DNA of 64,000 nt from Luscinia megarhynchos (Eukaryota; Chordata; Aves; Passeriformes; Turdidae). Below, piece by piece: positions 1 through 9,715 of this stretch. Position numbers and translations under genes: made by a program. The notes beneath the pieces are model-generated. The model searched no databases. It was not told the DNA's origin and saw nothing but the letters and a program-made list of their open reading frames with translations. Positions within the stretch are counted from its first letter, which is position 1. Each line of letters opens with the position of its first letter. The stretch is taken from the NCBI GenBank assembly GCA_034336665.1, contig JAPFBE010000003.1, positions 14,920,360 to 14,984,359 of the forward strand, written 5' to 3'.

Positions 1-479
1 AGGTTTACATCTCTCTGCAGCTAATGTCATTATAAGGCAGAGGTACTTCAGAGAAGAAAATATTAATATCTCCAAATACTCTTCTAACAAATAAATTATG
101 AGCCAAGAGTAGGAAAAATTTTAAACAAACAAAACAAAACAAACAAACAAACAAAAAAAACAAAAAAAAAAACCAGAAGTGAAGAGGCTGGAAAGAAAAC
201 AGATGTAACTGATGCCAACTATGAAAATTAACTTCAGTGCCTATAAAACAGGTAGAAACCAAACATGCTGATGATCTCAATGCTTTATTTTGTTGCTATT
301 TTGGCAGCTTTTGATATACACACATATTAGCTGCTCATCTAAATGAAGGCACGGAAGAGGCTATTCTCTAATTGCTGACTCCTTAAAAGGCTGTGTCATT
401 TGCATTTCTGAACTGGGGTGAGTTTATGATGCTGAATTGTATCCCCATTCGTCTTTTTAGCCCAGAAATAAGTTCTGCA
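1..479. other. AT-rich non-coding sequence left of the first CpG-rich block
   Basis: No coding sequence can be supported here. The open frames are short and their predicted peptides are low-complexity Phe/Leu runs translated from the A-rich tract. The only structure seen is the AAAC-type simple repeat listed separately. The stretch just before 480 leads into the CpG-rich block without an obvious TATA box. Confidence 0.6.
123..172. repeat. (AAAC)n / A-rich simple repeat
   Basis: About 50 bases are made only of A and C, with imperfect AAAC and AAAAC units running into A-runs. This is typical of a decayed microsatellite or an old retroposon poly(A) tail. I see no recognisable retroposon body next to it. 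Confidence 0.85.
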
Positions 480-858
480 CCTTTAAGACTGGTTCCGAGA
501 GCGAAGTGGGGGAGAAGGAAGGGCGGTGGGATTTTTTCGCGGCTCTGTTCAAAAACAGATAAGAGCTTCAGCTCTCTCTCGGTGTGTTGCCTGCAGCACA
601 GAGAGTGGGAGAGAGCTCTCCTTTGCCTTTAATTAGTTTTTTATTCTTTTAGTTAGCTGAGGCCAGACGTTTTTTGGCAGTGTTCAGCTGCTGCTCGGTC
701 TGGGAGCAGCAGGACCATCGTCCGGGGCCCCGAGGCTGCCCCGCAGCCGCACACCGGACCCGAGCCCCGAGAGGCTGAGCCGGGGACAGACCACGAGAAG
801 GGCTCCCTCCGACCCACAGAAGGACTTGCTGAACCTGCCCTCTCTTCAGAACAACGAC
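480..858 (+). promoter_or_regulatory. CpG-rich block, candidate promoter and 5' UTR
   Basis: Base composition changes sharply here from the AT-rich surroundings. From about 697 to 821 I count 12 CpG dinucleotides in about 125 bases, a density that methylation-depleted vertebrate DNA keeps mainly at CpG islands. A polypyrimidine stretch followed by AG ends at 652 and could be a splice acceptor, so the block might be an internal 5' UTR exon, or it could be a TATA-less promoter. It leads directly into an ATG at 859 and a strong donor at 896, which is why I place the transcribed direction on the + strand. The direction and the start of transcription are inferred, and the gene is not identified. 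Confidence 0.4.
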
Positions 859-895
859 ATGTTCCACTGCCCAATATTATTCATTTTTCATGTTT
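859..895 (+). CDS. Candidate first coding exon (partial; gene unknown)
   Basis: An ATG at 859 opens a 12-codon stretch (starting Met-Phe-His-Cys-Pro and rich in Ile, Leu and Phe) that ends in phase 1 at a near-consensus 5' splice donor, GTGAGTAC, beginning at 896. A hydrophobic start cut by an early intron is common for secreted or membrane proteins whose signal peptide is split between exons. The last exon base is T rather than the preferred G. If the donor is not used, the frame runs on to about 1068 with no sign of a known protein. I do not recognise the peptide and cannot see a matching second exon in the window, so a chance ATG in a 5' UTR is a serious alternative. Confidence 0.25.
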
Positions 896-1649
896 GTGAG
901 TACATTGCTGGTTTATTTCCACTTCTCTCCAAGGAGATTTATGTCTCCCGAACCGATGGGGGGCCGGGGTGGGGGGGAGGCCACTTGAGTTTGCTTTCTA
1001 GAGGGACTCCTTCGGAGGTTTCCTCCCAAATTTGTCCAAAACCAGAACAACTTCGCACGAGAGGTTGACAAAGCCCTGCACGCAGTAGTCCCACATACTT
1101 CTCTCCTGTCACAAATGTGCAGGCCTTGCATCAACACTGGCTTCTGGCAGTGCCTACACAAAGCAACACATGAATGCTATTAAAAGACACATGTATTATT
1201 CAGTGGGACACTACCCAATTTTCACCCACTAAACTGAGCAAAAGGGGCACAGAAAATGCACAGGTCAAACCAGAGCATTCTTATGAGTGCTTATATATAG
1301 AGAGAATAGGGCAGTGACGTTTATTGTTTGAACAACCTTGTATGTAAAGTGAGAAAGAGACCCAGGTAATATTCCATGCACTAATGGCATTTCTGTAATC
1401 CAGTGGCTGATTTATAAAGGGTACTATGAACTCTCTGATCTTATACTCTTACTTTTTTCCTCTTAGTTATTTTTTAATTTCTTTCTCTGAGCCTTAGATT
1501 AAGAAATCATTAAGAAAAACAGAAGAGGATGTTCAAACAAATTAACCAGCTGAGGTCTGACTGGAAGCTAAAGGGTCTGGATACCAATTTTCAGTAAATG
1601 ACCCTGCAAATACCAGCTGGGAGGCTTCAAGATCCTCTCACAAGCCAAT
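896..1649. other. Non-coding sequence, possible start of a first intron
   Basis: The first 150 bases stay fairly GC-rich, including a G-rich run near 957-980, and the rest falls back to the AT-rich background. No conserved protein, RNA gene or repeat is recognised. If the donor at 896 is real, this is the 5' end of intron 1, where G-rich runs are common. Confidence 0.5.
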
Positions 1650-1769
1650 AGAAAAAACAGTATCTGAACAGACTCTCACCAGACTTTGTCCAATACATAA
1701 CTGTGCCAAGAGAAAAAAACAATACCTGAGCAGACTGTCACCACACTTTGCGGTGTAGAACCGTGCAGA
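1650..1769. repeat. Two-copy diverged tandem duplication, unit about 60 bp
   Basis: A block starting AGAAAAAACAGTATCTGA near 1650 is repeated from 1711 as AGAAAAAAACAATACCTGA. The similarity continues through CAGACT.TCACCA.ACTTTG and a closing GTGC. The copies are adjacent and diverged by scattered substitutions, which indicates a local tandem duplication of moderate age. No coding function is seen. Confidence 0.75.
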
Positions 1770-1857
1770 ACTGAGCCTCTTTGCACAGAGTGTCCTCTAC
1801 ACTGGCAGCTGTGCAGACCACAACATGGAGTCACAACACCTTGAAACATCCAGCAGT

Positions 1858-1945
1858 ACTCTCCTCCTTAGCCTCAGTTTCAGTATTTGTGGGAAAATAA
1901 TGGAAGATTAGTGAGGATTCTAAATACACTCAAGAACTTGCAGCT
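1858..1945 (-). repeat. MIR/CORE-SINE-like remnant (antisense)
   Basis: The order CTTAGCCTCAGTTTCAG, then a GGGAAAATAATGGAAGATTA-like stretch, then GTGAGGATT matches in order the antisense of the MIR core and tail (CCTCAGTTTCCCC... AATAATA... GTGAGGATTAAATG). MIRs are ancient tRNA-derived SINEs found across amniotes and mobilised by L2. The call rests on recall of the consensus, and the match is short and diverged. Confidence 0.45.
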
Positions 1946-3660
1946 GGGGTGCCAAAACCACATGTATCATGCTAATTTGTTTGTTGGACAAGTAGAATAT
2001 CTGTGTCTGGATAACACAGACCTGTGATAGACTTAGAGGCACCCTGTCAAACATGCTTGAGATTCCAGCCTTGGTGTGGGAAAGACCAAAGCAGAGTGGT
2101 AAAATACACCTTCAGGAATCCAGAATGGCAGGTTTGGTCATCATTCAGCATGGACAGCACTCTGTGGTGCATCCTTGCCTGTGTGCCTCTGGCCAGGTGC
2201 TGCTTTGGGGATCCCCTGGTTGGGGAGGTAACAAAAATTGATTTACTCTTTGCATTTCATACATGGTTAGGCCTTTCTTCCTGTGGTTTGCCTGTGCCAG
2301 CTCACACAGTATTTCAATTTGCTGTGGGTTTGAGCTGTTTCATAAGTTTTGAGGCTAACACATGCTTCACAAGACTGCTACTCTATAGATCCTCTCACTA
2401 TAAGGAGAGGAAAAGGACATAGAAACTAGCCAGTCCTGTGTCTGAAGAAGAAATCACAAACCATATCTTGGCACTCCACCTCACTCAACAAATAATCAAC
2501 CCATACTGGTTTCCAGGAAAATCAGTGCTTGTGCAGAAGCAGTCACTTCCAAAAATTTGTTGCATATATATCATACAGTTTTTAAACTACCAAAATATAG
2601 GCAAAGGGATTTATCCCATTTTTTTACTGAAAGCCAGACTACTACAAAATATAATTTTTTACAAGTGGTTTGCAAGATGATTTTCAAAGCATAGGTTTGT
2701 GCAGATCTCTGTAGTCATTTGATCTATGTCTTCTTCAGTCTCAGTATCTTGAACTCAGCATAAACATTTTTCTCTATTTATTTATTTTCATCATCTGTTT
2801 GCTTTCTTTGACACTCCTGAGTGTTGGCTATCAGCTATCTATTACAATCTTACTGTGTTCAGAAGAAAACTGGTTAAAGGGTTTCATTGCTGCAGCCCCT
2901 AAAGCAGTTGCTTTTGCTCCTGATCTCCTACAAACTCAGTTATATTAACACTGTGTTATGAAAGACACCAGATGGACAGTATTGGAAAAACCACATCCTT
3001 GTTTTCAACAATACATGCCTTGGGTCATCACATCCCTTCCCCCCTATATGAGGAAACATTATTACATTTCTTAGAAAAGGTCTACAGGGTGTAGCGTGTG
3101 GAATTTTTCCAAGATTCTATAAGCAGACAGTTACATCAAACCACAAAATGGTTTCCAAAATAAAGGTGTTTCATACTGCAAGCTAATACCAGTGGGATGG
3201 AGTAGTCTGCTGTAAATATCTCAAAGCTCTCAGTTTCTTCAGACTTTTACTCAGCAGCTCTCATTCTGTTTCGACAGACATTTCTTGTGTCTGTTGTCAT
3301 ATGTTAAATGCTGTTGGTTTTTTCCATAGAAAAGATACAAGTTTTTTCAGGATGAAACTTTGAAAGCCTCTTGCTAATTTTCTCTGGATCTTGAAATGGA
3401 GAATAAGAAATGGAACTGCAGAAAGAGATTGGTAACATTCACAAATAAAATGAGAGAGCCATCCTCATATTCATGAAGGACATTCCCTTTGCCAGTATTC
3501 TGTTTACTCCATGTCTTTTGGCACAACTGCTGTTATTTCAGGCTGACATACCATAGTTGAAGCCCATGAAACAGTGAAATAGGTCTGATACTTGGCTGAC
3601 ATGATTCCAGTGGGTTTTCCCAGTGGAGAAGAGTAAGGATAGTAAAGTGACAGTTCAGTT
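1946..3660. other. AT-rich non-coding sequence
   Basis: No gene is supported. The longest open stretch, 2024-2422 (132 codons), uses no recognisable domain and shows no codon bias, and a second frame over the same bases is also open. No repeat family is recognised. Confidence 0.5.

Positions 3661-3684
<24 letters not shown>
3661..3684. repeat. Poly(A) tract, 24 A
   Basis: An uninterrupted run of 24 A. It may be a retroposon tail, but the preceding sequence (about 3500-3660) is not a CR1, SINE or processed gene that I recognise. Confidence 0.95.
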
Positions 3685-3691
<7 letters not shown>

Positions 3692-5429
3692 GAAGCTGAG
3701 TTAAAACCAGTTGCTGAAAACTGAATTTTTCTCTGAGTTCCTGGCACTTGGGAACACGCAATCTCTCATCTGACTGCTCAAGTGCAGCATTTTCTGTTCA
3801 ATAGTGTCCTCTAGTGACAGGAAAAGACTTCAAACAGGAGGTGAACATTTTTCAACTGGTAAAAATGAGGCGGAAGAAAGTCTTGAAACTACATGAGTCA
3901 ATTTGTTAATGATCTTATTGCTACCACGGGACTTTAGTGTTAATGTATACCTGTGCTGCATTGCAGCTAAAAAGATGTGTTATTGTTGCAGCTGCTCCTG
4001 AAAATCGAGCTGAAAATCCCCATTCGAGTCTAGGGCATAGCATTGTAAGGCAGGCTCATCTGAATGGGATGAAAGGAGCATCCTGCAGCTGCATAAGTTT
4101 TTTGAAACTACAGAAAGGAGGGCATCCTCTAAATTCCATGGTCAATACTATAACTTATTATAATCACTGTCAGCTGAGAAGTCTAAAGTAATCTTCCAAA
4201 GTTTCTTTTTAAGGAACCTCATAAATAATTTTATAATGTAGCCATAACAACCAGCTTTTTCTTTTTTCTTTTTTTTCCCCTTTGCTAATACTGTATTTTT
4301 TTAACATGTATATTTTGTATATTTTGTCATGAGAGGAATAAGCTAATACACAAAAAAGAGTAATGCAGATTACCACGTTTTTATAGACGGCTGAAAACAT
4401 AAATCACTAATCTGACTTTGCTGAAGTTATATTGGTAAATCTGGCCTTTTTATTTTTCTTATGTTGTGTCTTTTTAAATACATTATTCAAGCACATGGAA
4501 TAGTGCATAGACATGAAACACAAGACTCATTTTAGAGGAGTTATCTTCTAGCCAGTTTTATACAAAACAGATGAAACTCTGGAAATTAGAGCAAATTAAA
4601 ATGTTACCCTTATCTAAATTCCCTCCCTCCTGATGCTTTGGGCTGCTCTTAAAGATTAATTTCTCACTGTTTATTCAGTTTTAGCTGTGTCATGGAAAAA
4701 AACCTTTACTCTGAAGTTTACTTCTTAAAGTGAAAAGTCTCACCCTCCTTACCAAGCTGGCTGACATTTTAAAGACTTTAACGCAGAACAAGGAAAATAT
4801 AAATCTCATTTTTTTCCTCTTATCTAACACCGCTACCCAATTTCAAATCTGCTGAAAAGTTATGGAAAATCAGTAGAAATATCACTAACACTATTAGTCT
4901 TTGACAAGGACAACATGGCTGAACTCCACTGCTGAGAGAAACTGACAGACAAACAGACACCAGCAGGTTACCTGCTGCAAAGCCTTGGGTGCTAACCTGA
5001 ACTCCTTGCTAGTGTCTCCAGTCAGGGTCAGCAGAATCTGACTGCAGCACCATCAGTGGCAGAACTCAGCCTCCTTGGGCCAGCTTCCACATGAAGTCTC
5101 CAAATGTCAGTGTAAATACACACTGAGTCCTGCCTGGCACACAGCTGGTGCCAGCTGGAAAACTCAACACCAAGCAGTCCAAGCACCATCTGCAGCAAAA
5201 CACGCATTAAAGCATCTCCAGACGAATCCAAGGCCTGTGGAGGTGGGCAGCTCTGACAGGGACCCTTCCACAAGCTCATCCCCATGCTGAATCCACTACA
5301 CTTTTATTGAGCACCCAGGCCAAAGTCACAGGTCTTGTTTTGTTTCTTTGGTATTGTCAAAGCACATCCCCAGCTGAAACCAGTCCTGATACACAGAAAC
5401 ACCCACAAATGGTATCAAGTTCTTGTCAG
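3685..5429. other. Non-coding sequence, slightly GC-richer near 4960-5300
   Basis: No gene or known repeat is recognised. Between about 4960 and 5300 the base composition rises and both strands are open over about 70-85 codons, but the frames overlap antisense and show no domain, so they look like chance products of composition. Confidence 0.5.
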
Positions 5430-5735
5430 GAATTGTAGTGATAGTGATTCATTGGAATGACAAGGATTAACAAGCACAAATTGAAAGGGGGAAAATTAAG
5501 GTTACATATTAGGAAGAAATTATTTTCTGTGAGTCTGGTGAGATGCAGGAACGAGTTGGCCAGAGAAGCTGTGGGTGTCCCAGCCCTGGCAGTGTTCAAG
5601 GCCAGGTTGGATAAGGCCTTGAGCAACCTGGGGTAGTGGGAGGTGTCCCTGCCCAGGACAGGGAGTTGAGACTAGATGAGGCCCCTTCCAATCCTCAACA
5701 TTCCATGACTCTACAATTCTATGAAAGACAAGGAA
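5430..5735 (+). mobile_element. CR1 LINE, truncated 3' end
   Basis: This is the 3' end of a CR1 non-LTR retrotransposon on the + strand. The sequence follows the CR1 order: TATTAGGAAGAAATT (coding for the RKNFF-type C-terminus), the TGCAGGAACGAGTTGGCC...AGAAGCTGTGG segment, GGCAGTGTTCAAGGCCAGGTTGGA, and a 3' UTR with GGCCCCTTCCAATCC. It ends at 5710-5725 in ACTCTACAATTCTATG, the terminal microsatellite typical of CR1. 5' truncation is normal for this family because reverse transcription starts at the 3' end and usually aborts. No intact reading frame remains. It lies directly left of the CpG island at 5870. Confidence 0.9.
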
Positions 5736-5887
5736 AGGAGGGCGCGTTGGGGAGAGAAGAATTTCCTCATTGCTGTACTCATTGCCACCCTTTTCCTTTG
5801 AGCTTTAATTTTCTCAAATCCCTCTGGAGGCTTTTTCTCTCCCTCACCTTTGCACGGGGTGAGGAAACAAAATGGGAAAACGGCGGC

Positions 5888-5902
5888 AGCGCCACCTGCC
5901 GG
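5888..5902. promoter_or_regulatory. CTCF-like binding site
   Basis: AGCGCCACCTGCCGG agrees at 12 of 15 positions with the core of the vertebrate CTCF motif (AGCGCCCCCTGGTGG). CTCF sites are common at CpG-island promoters. This is a motif match only; the same bases include an E-box (CACCTG). Confidence 0.35.
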
Positions 5903-5945
5903 CGGGGCCGGCGCTAGGCTCTGAGGGCGGCGGGGCGGGGGCAGG

Positions 5946-6052
5946 CCCCGGGCGGGGCTGGGGGAGGTGCCGGGAGGGGTTACGGGGAGGCCCCGGGCGG
6001 AGGTTGTGGGAGGTGCCGGGCGGTGTCGGGGAGCCCCGGGCGGAGGTTGTGG
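5946..6052. repeat. GC-rich degenerate tandem repeat, about 43-45 bp unit
   Basis: The 19-base phrase CCCCGGGCGGAGGTTGTGG occurs exactly at 5991-6009 and 6034-6052, 43 bases apart, and a diverged copy starts at 5946 (CCCCGGGCGGGGCTGG). The phrase GGAGGTGCCGGG also recurs between units. The repeat lies inside the CpG island, just upstream of the TATA-like box. Confidence 0.8.
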
Positions 6053-6280
6053 CCGCTCCGCCTTGTGGATAAAAGGCCGCCGAGCGTCCGCCGTCGCTCG
6101 CCGCTCCGCGGCCCCCGAGCCCTGCCCGCTGCGGAAGAGCCGCGGCCGGCAGCAGAGCCAGCGGGCACAGGGCACCTTTCCTCGGCAAAGCTGCTGAAGG
6201 GTTCAGCCCATCTCTCCTTTTCTCACAGTGTTGCTGCCATACACCTTTCATACATCTTTTCTTCTCTCTCCTGTTTGTGG

Positions 6281-8369
6281 TGAGAACGTGCGGGAGGATG
6301 AGCAGGGAGTGATGTGGAGAATGACGGGGTAAAAGCGCGGGTCTGCAGATACAGCTGGGATGGGGAGGGCACAAGTGACCGTGTGTGCAAGGGGCTTGTG
6401 GCAACAGGAGGCACAGATTGACCGTCCCACAGGGACTTGCAAGGTCGAACAGGGAAGAGAAAACCCCACAGTCTTTTTTGTAGGTACTGTTTCTTTCCAC
6501 AGGTGAAATCCAAACCCTCATTAAACTGAAACTGTCCTGATCCCCAAATCTCATTCTCTCCTCCTCCTAGAGAGTGTTCCCATTCCACCATAACAGTGAA
6601 CTGAATTCCAGGTCTTCTATTCAGTTCCCACATAATTTTCCCATATATTTTCCATCAGAAACCAGCTTGATGTGCCTTTTCACTCCTTAACTGATTTCTT
6701 CACAGGCAGCGCTGCACAGAAGATAGGAACACAGTCTTGGCAAAGTGCTTTCTAAACCACTGAATTTTCCAGTGTTGGTTTTAAGGATTCACAGCTGAGG
6801 TGGGAGCAGGTGCACCTTTTACCCGACATTGCTGGTTTTGCAAGTGGTTGATACCATACTATCTAGCACATATCAAAAGATAGTTTCCCCTACTCAAAGA
6901 AGGAAAATCATAAAATTCAGCCTTTGATCCCACTTTGCCGTGTGCTTTTCATACCTTAGATGCAGGGTTGATTCTCCTGTGGTTGGTTCTAAGTCTCTTG
7001 AGTCTCTGCACCTTCATAACTTCAACATGTTCCCAAGTAATACAGGTCTGCTATTAAACTGTCCATGTCATACTGGGTTGTTGGGTTTTGGGGGTTTTTA
7101 ACAGCCCTATTTCCAACAAGAGGTACAAGACAGTGGAAGAGCACTTAAAGAAAAAGTGTAACTGAAGCTATAAAATTAAGTCCACTGTTTAGTACTGACA
7201 TAATGTGTTTTGTAACCTATGGATTCACTAAACTCCCAGCCTATTGGCGGTGATCACAGTACCTGTTTCTCCCACAGTTCTCCTTGCTGTTTCACAATTT
7301 TACTGAAACTAATCCAGCTTCTACTATTTCTGTGCTAATTAAAGCTACCCATGCAAATGAGATTCTTTTAAATAACATATAAAGTTATATATATTTAATA
7401 GCATGAAGTAGGGTGTTGACTTTGAAGTTAGAGATCTGGAAGAAGCCATGCAGGAGTCCCCTTCATCTCTCAGGAGGAAACCCAGCCTCTGCCATGCATA
7501 GCAGATTGCTAATGGTGCTATCCCACTTCTCTGCATGTGCAGAGGAGACTCCTTCCCCTCCTTATCCACTCAATGCAAGGGAGCACTACACACTCATCCT
7601 TCCTTGGTTTTTACTTTGCAGCAATAACACTGGATACATATAATGCAAAGATGAGATTCAGAACGTCTAGCATTTGCTGCTATTTCCAGTTGAAATGTGG
7701 TTACACAATAAAGGATTCAGGATTAATCTGCTTAAAATGCTAGAGATGTTCACTGACAAGAAGTTGGGAACAATGATTTAGAAATGGCAGCTCAATTATG
7801 CAGCTTGGAGAAAAACAAGCAAAGACTGAAATTGAGATTAAATGCCTTTAATTCATTCTATTTTGAACCGAAATTTGGATAATATTCACTTCCTGGTGAG
7901 CAGCCAGGCTCAGCTGCAAATAGTGCTGTCTAACAAGCAGTCTGAAGGTAGTTAACAAAGGAGATGAAGCACTCACTGTGCTTCAGAGCCTTTAGGCAGT
8001 TGCAGGAGGGAGATAGGAGGGGAAGAATGCTCTCCTTGAGATAGTCTCCATATAGCTTTGGCCAAATGAGAAAGTCCAAATGTTCCCATGAAGCAGGAGT
8101 TGACTGAGCATTTATTTCTGTTTTTACAGGAGAGGCCTATCACAGCCATAGACCTTGAATAGTCATGATAAATGACCATGTCAGATTAGCTCTCTCTACG
8201 TTTGAGAGGACAAGGCTTGGCTCATAGTGTGCCTGCTGAGTTTGTTTGTTCATTCTTCAAGGTTAGGCCTGAACAGAAGTGACTTTTTGAGCTTTGCCAA
8301 GGCTGCCCTCAAGAGGAGATTCAAATTCCATACGTGGAGCAAGCATTTGAGTGAAGGACACCAATGTAG
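6281..8369. other. Non-coding sequence downstream of the CpG island
   Basis: No gene is supported. The open frames are antisense shadows or chance. One small site-rich patch at about 7333-7358 has a homeodomain core (CTAATTAAAG) 10 bases before an exact POU octamer (ATGCAAAT, 7351-7358), an arrangement seen in enhancers but also frequent by chance in AT-rich DNA. No interspersed repeat is recognised until about 8370. Confidence 0.45.
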
Positions 8370-8488
8370 CCTGCCCATGCTTGGATGGTTTGGGCAATCA
8401 GTTCTAGGTGACCCTGTTTGAACAGAGACCTTGAAAGATGACTTCCACTTGTGCCTTCCAACCTGAACCATTATTCTATACCTCATAC
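8370..8488 (+). mobile_element. Old CR1-like 3' UTR remnant
   Basis: TGGATGGTTTGGGCAATCAG, then TGACCCTGTTTGAACAGAG, then AGATGACTTCC...TGCCTTCCAACCTGAACCATTATTCTA follow the order of a CR1 3' end (CTGTTTGAGCAG...TGACCTCC...CCTTCCAACC...CATTCTATG). It is more diverged than the copy that follows, so it is probably older. It meets the next CR1 tail to tail at about 8490. Confidence 0.5.
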
Positions 8489-8490
8489 AT

Positions 8491-8815
8491 GAATTACAGA
8501 ATGACAGAACCACATACTAGGTCAGGGTGGAAGGGACCACAGTGAATTATCTGGTCCAACCTCCCTGCTCAAACCGGGTCATCCCAGAGCCCATGGCACA
8601 GGATTGTGTCCAGACAGCTCTTTAATACCTCCAGTGAGGGAGACTCCACACTCTCTCTGGGAAATCTGTTCCAGTTCTTGCTCATCTGCATGGGAAAGAA
8701 ATTCTTCCTCATATTCCTGTGCATCAGTTTCTGCCTGTTGCCTCTTATCCTATTGCTTGGCACCGCCAAAAACATCCTGGCTCCATCATCTTGACACCCT
8801 CCCTTCAGATACTTT
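8491..8815 (-). mobile_element. CR1 LINE, 3' part (minus strand)
   Basis: Read on the minus strand, this is the CR1 C-terminus and 3' UTR. The peptide includes [14 protein letters not shown], then VPSNRIRGN, then a RKNFF-like segment, [20 protein letters not shown] and [12 protein letters not shown], a well-known C-terminal order for avian CR1 ORF2. It ends in a 3' UTR with GGTCCCTTCCACCCTGACC. The reading frame is only mildly decayed. It is the downstream half of an element whose upstream half lies at 9420-9715, with an LTR-like insertion between them. Confidence 0.9.
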
Positions 8816-9419
8816 TGGTAGTGGGCTGACACTGGCTGGATACCAGACACCCACCAGAGCCGCTCTCTCACTCCCCTCCACAGCTGGACAGGGGAGAGGA
8901 AATATAACAAAGAGTTCATGAGTTGAGATAAGGACTGGGAGAGATCACTCACCAAGTACCATTTTGGACAAAACAGGTTTGAATTGGAGATATTAAATGA
9001 ATTTTTTGCTAACAAAATCAGAGCAGGACAATCAGAAGTAAAATAAGACCTTAAAAAACAACTTCCCCCTACCCCTCCCTCCTTCCCAGCTCTACCTTCT
9101 CCCCTGCAACAACTCAGAGAGAGGAATGAGTGTTACAGTCAGTTCATCACGTTTTTACCACTGCTCAGGAAGAAAAGTCCTTCCCCTGCTCTGCAATTAT
9201 AGCACAACAACTTTTTAAAATACTTTTTCTTGAGAATGTTGTCACAGAAGTGTTACCATAATTTCAAATTGGCCCAGCCTTTTCCAGCAGCACATCTGTC
9301 TTGGAGCCACCAGGGATTGGTTCTGCCAGACATAAATAAAGCTTCCAGCATCTGCTCACAGAAGCCACCTGTAACTCCCCTGCTACCAAACCTGGCCGTG
9401 CAAACCCAATACTCTTACA
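8816..9419 (-). mobile_element. Solo-LTR-like insertion splitting the CR1
   Basis: About 604 bases separate two halves of a single CR1 reading frame. On the minus strand the insert starts TGTAAGAGTATTGGGTTTGC and ends CAGCCCACTACCA, so it has the TG...CA ends of a retroviral LTR. It carries the segments I remember from a bird endogenous-retrovirus LTR (TCTGGTGGGTGTCTGG, CTTATCTCAACTCATGAAC, GGTGGCTTCTGTGAGCAG). No gag, pol or env sequence is present, as expected for a solo LTR left by recombination. I did not find a clean target-site duplication, and the exact ends could be off by a few bases. The family name is not assigned. Confidence 0.6.
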
Positions 9420-9715
9420 TTCACTGATGAGGGCCCCTCTCAGTCATCACTTCTTGAGGCTGAACAGGCCCAGCTCCTTCAGCCTTTGCTCATAAGAGGG
9501 AGGCACCTGTCCCTTAATCATCCATGGGTCCCACTTCAGGATCTCCATGTCTCTCTTGTTCTGAGGAGTCCAGAACTGGGCACAGCACTCCGGATGCAAC
9601 CTCACCAGAACTGAATAGAAGGGCAGGGTCACCTCCCTCGACCTGCTGGCAATGATTTTTACTAAGGCACCCAAATCCAGTGCCAATTTCTGCATTGCTT
9701 TTAAAATTCTCATAA
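9420..9715 (-). mobile_element. CR1 LINE, reverse-transcriptase C-terminal part (minus strand)
   Basis: The minus strand reads IIASRSREVTLPFYSVLVRL, HPECCAQFWTPQNKRDMEIL and, after a short damaged region, MIKGQVPPSYEQRLKELGLF followed by SLKK. This is the CR1 ORF2 order just after the reverse-transcriptase palm. A small deletion or frameshift follows MEILKW, where the family usually has VQRRATKMIKGL. The element then continues, after the insertion, at 8815. Upstream of 9715 the similarity stops, so the copy is 5' truncated. Confidence 0.9.

Larger units (their letters stand above)
5870..6280 (+). promoter_or_regulatory. CpG island with TATA-like box, candidate promoter and first exon
   Basis: This is the most GC-rich block of the window, with dense CpG from 5881 to about 6150. 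A TATA-like GATAAAAGG lies at 6068-6076, which would place a + strand start near 6095-6105 in a CpG-rich setting. Downstream there is no in-frame ATG peptide of note, and a possible splice donor (G/GTGAGA) lies at about 6280, so the transcript could be a non-coding first exon or a 5' UTR. A CTCF-like site (5888-5902) and degenerate tandem units (5946-6052) lie upstream of the TATA-like box. The direction is inferred from the TATA position only. The product is unknown. Confidence 0.5.

Noticed and set aside
2024..2422. 132-codon + strand frame
   Set aside because: Cys/Phe/Leu-rich composition, no domain, and an overlapping open frame; chance.
3661..3684. A24 as the tail of a processed pseudogene
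   Set aside because: The upstream sequence resembles no gene that I know, and no target-site duplication was seen.
5844..6554. 236-codon minus-strand open frame across the CpG island
   Set aside because: GC-rich DNA has few stops. Several other frames are open over the same bases, the peptide is Pro/Arg/Gly-rich without a domain, and the frame ignores the repeat structure and the likely promoter.
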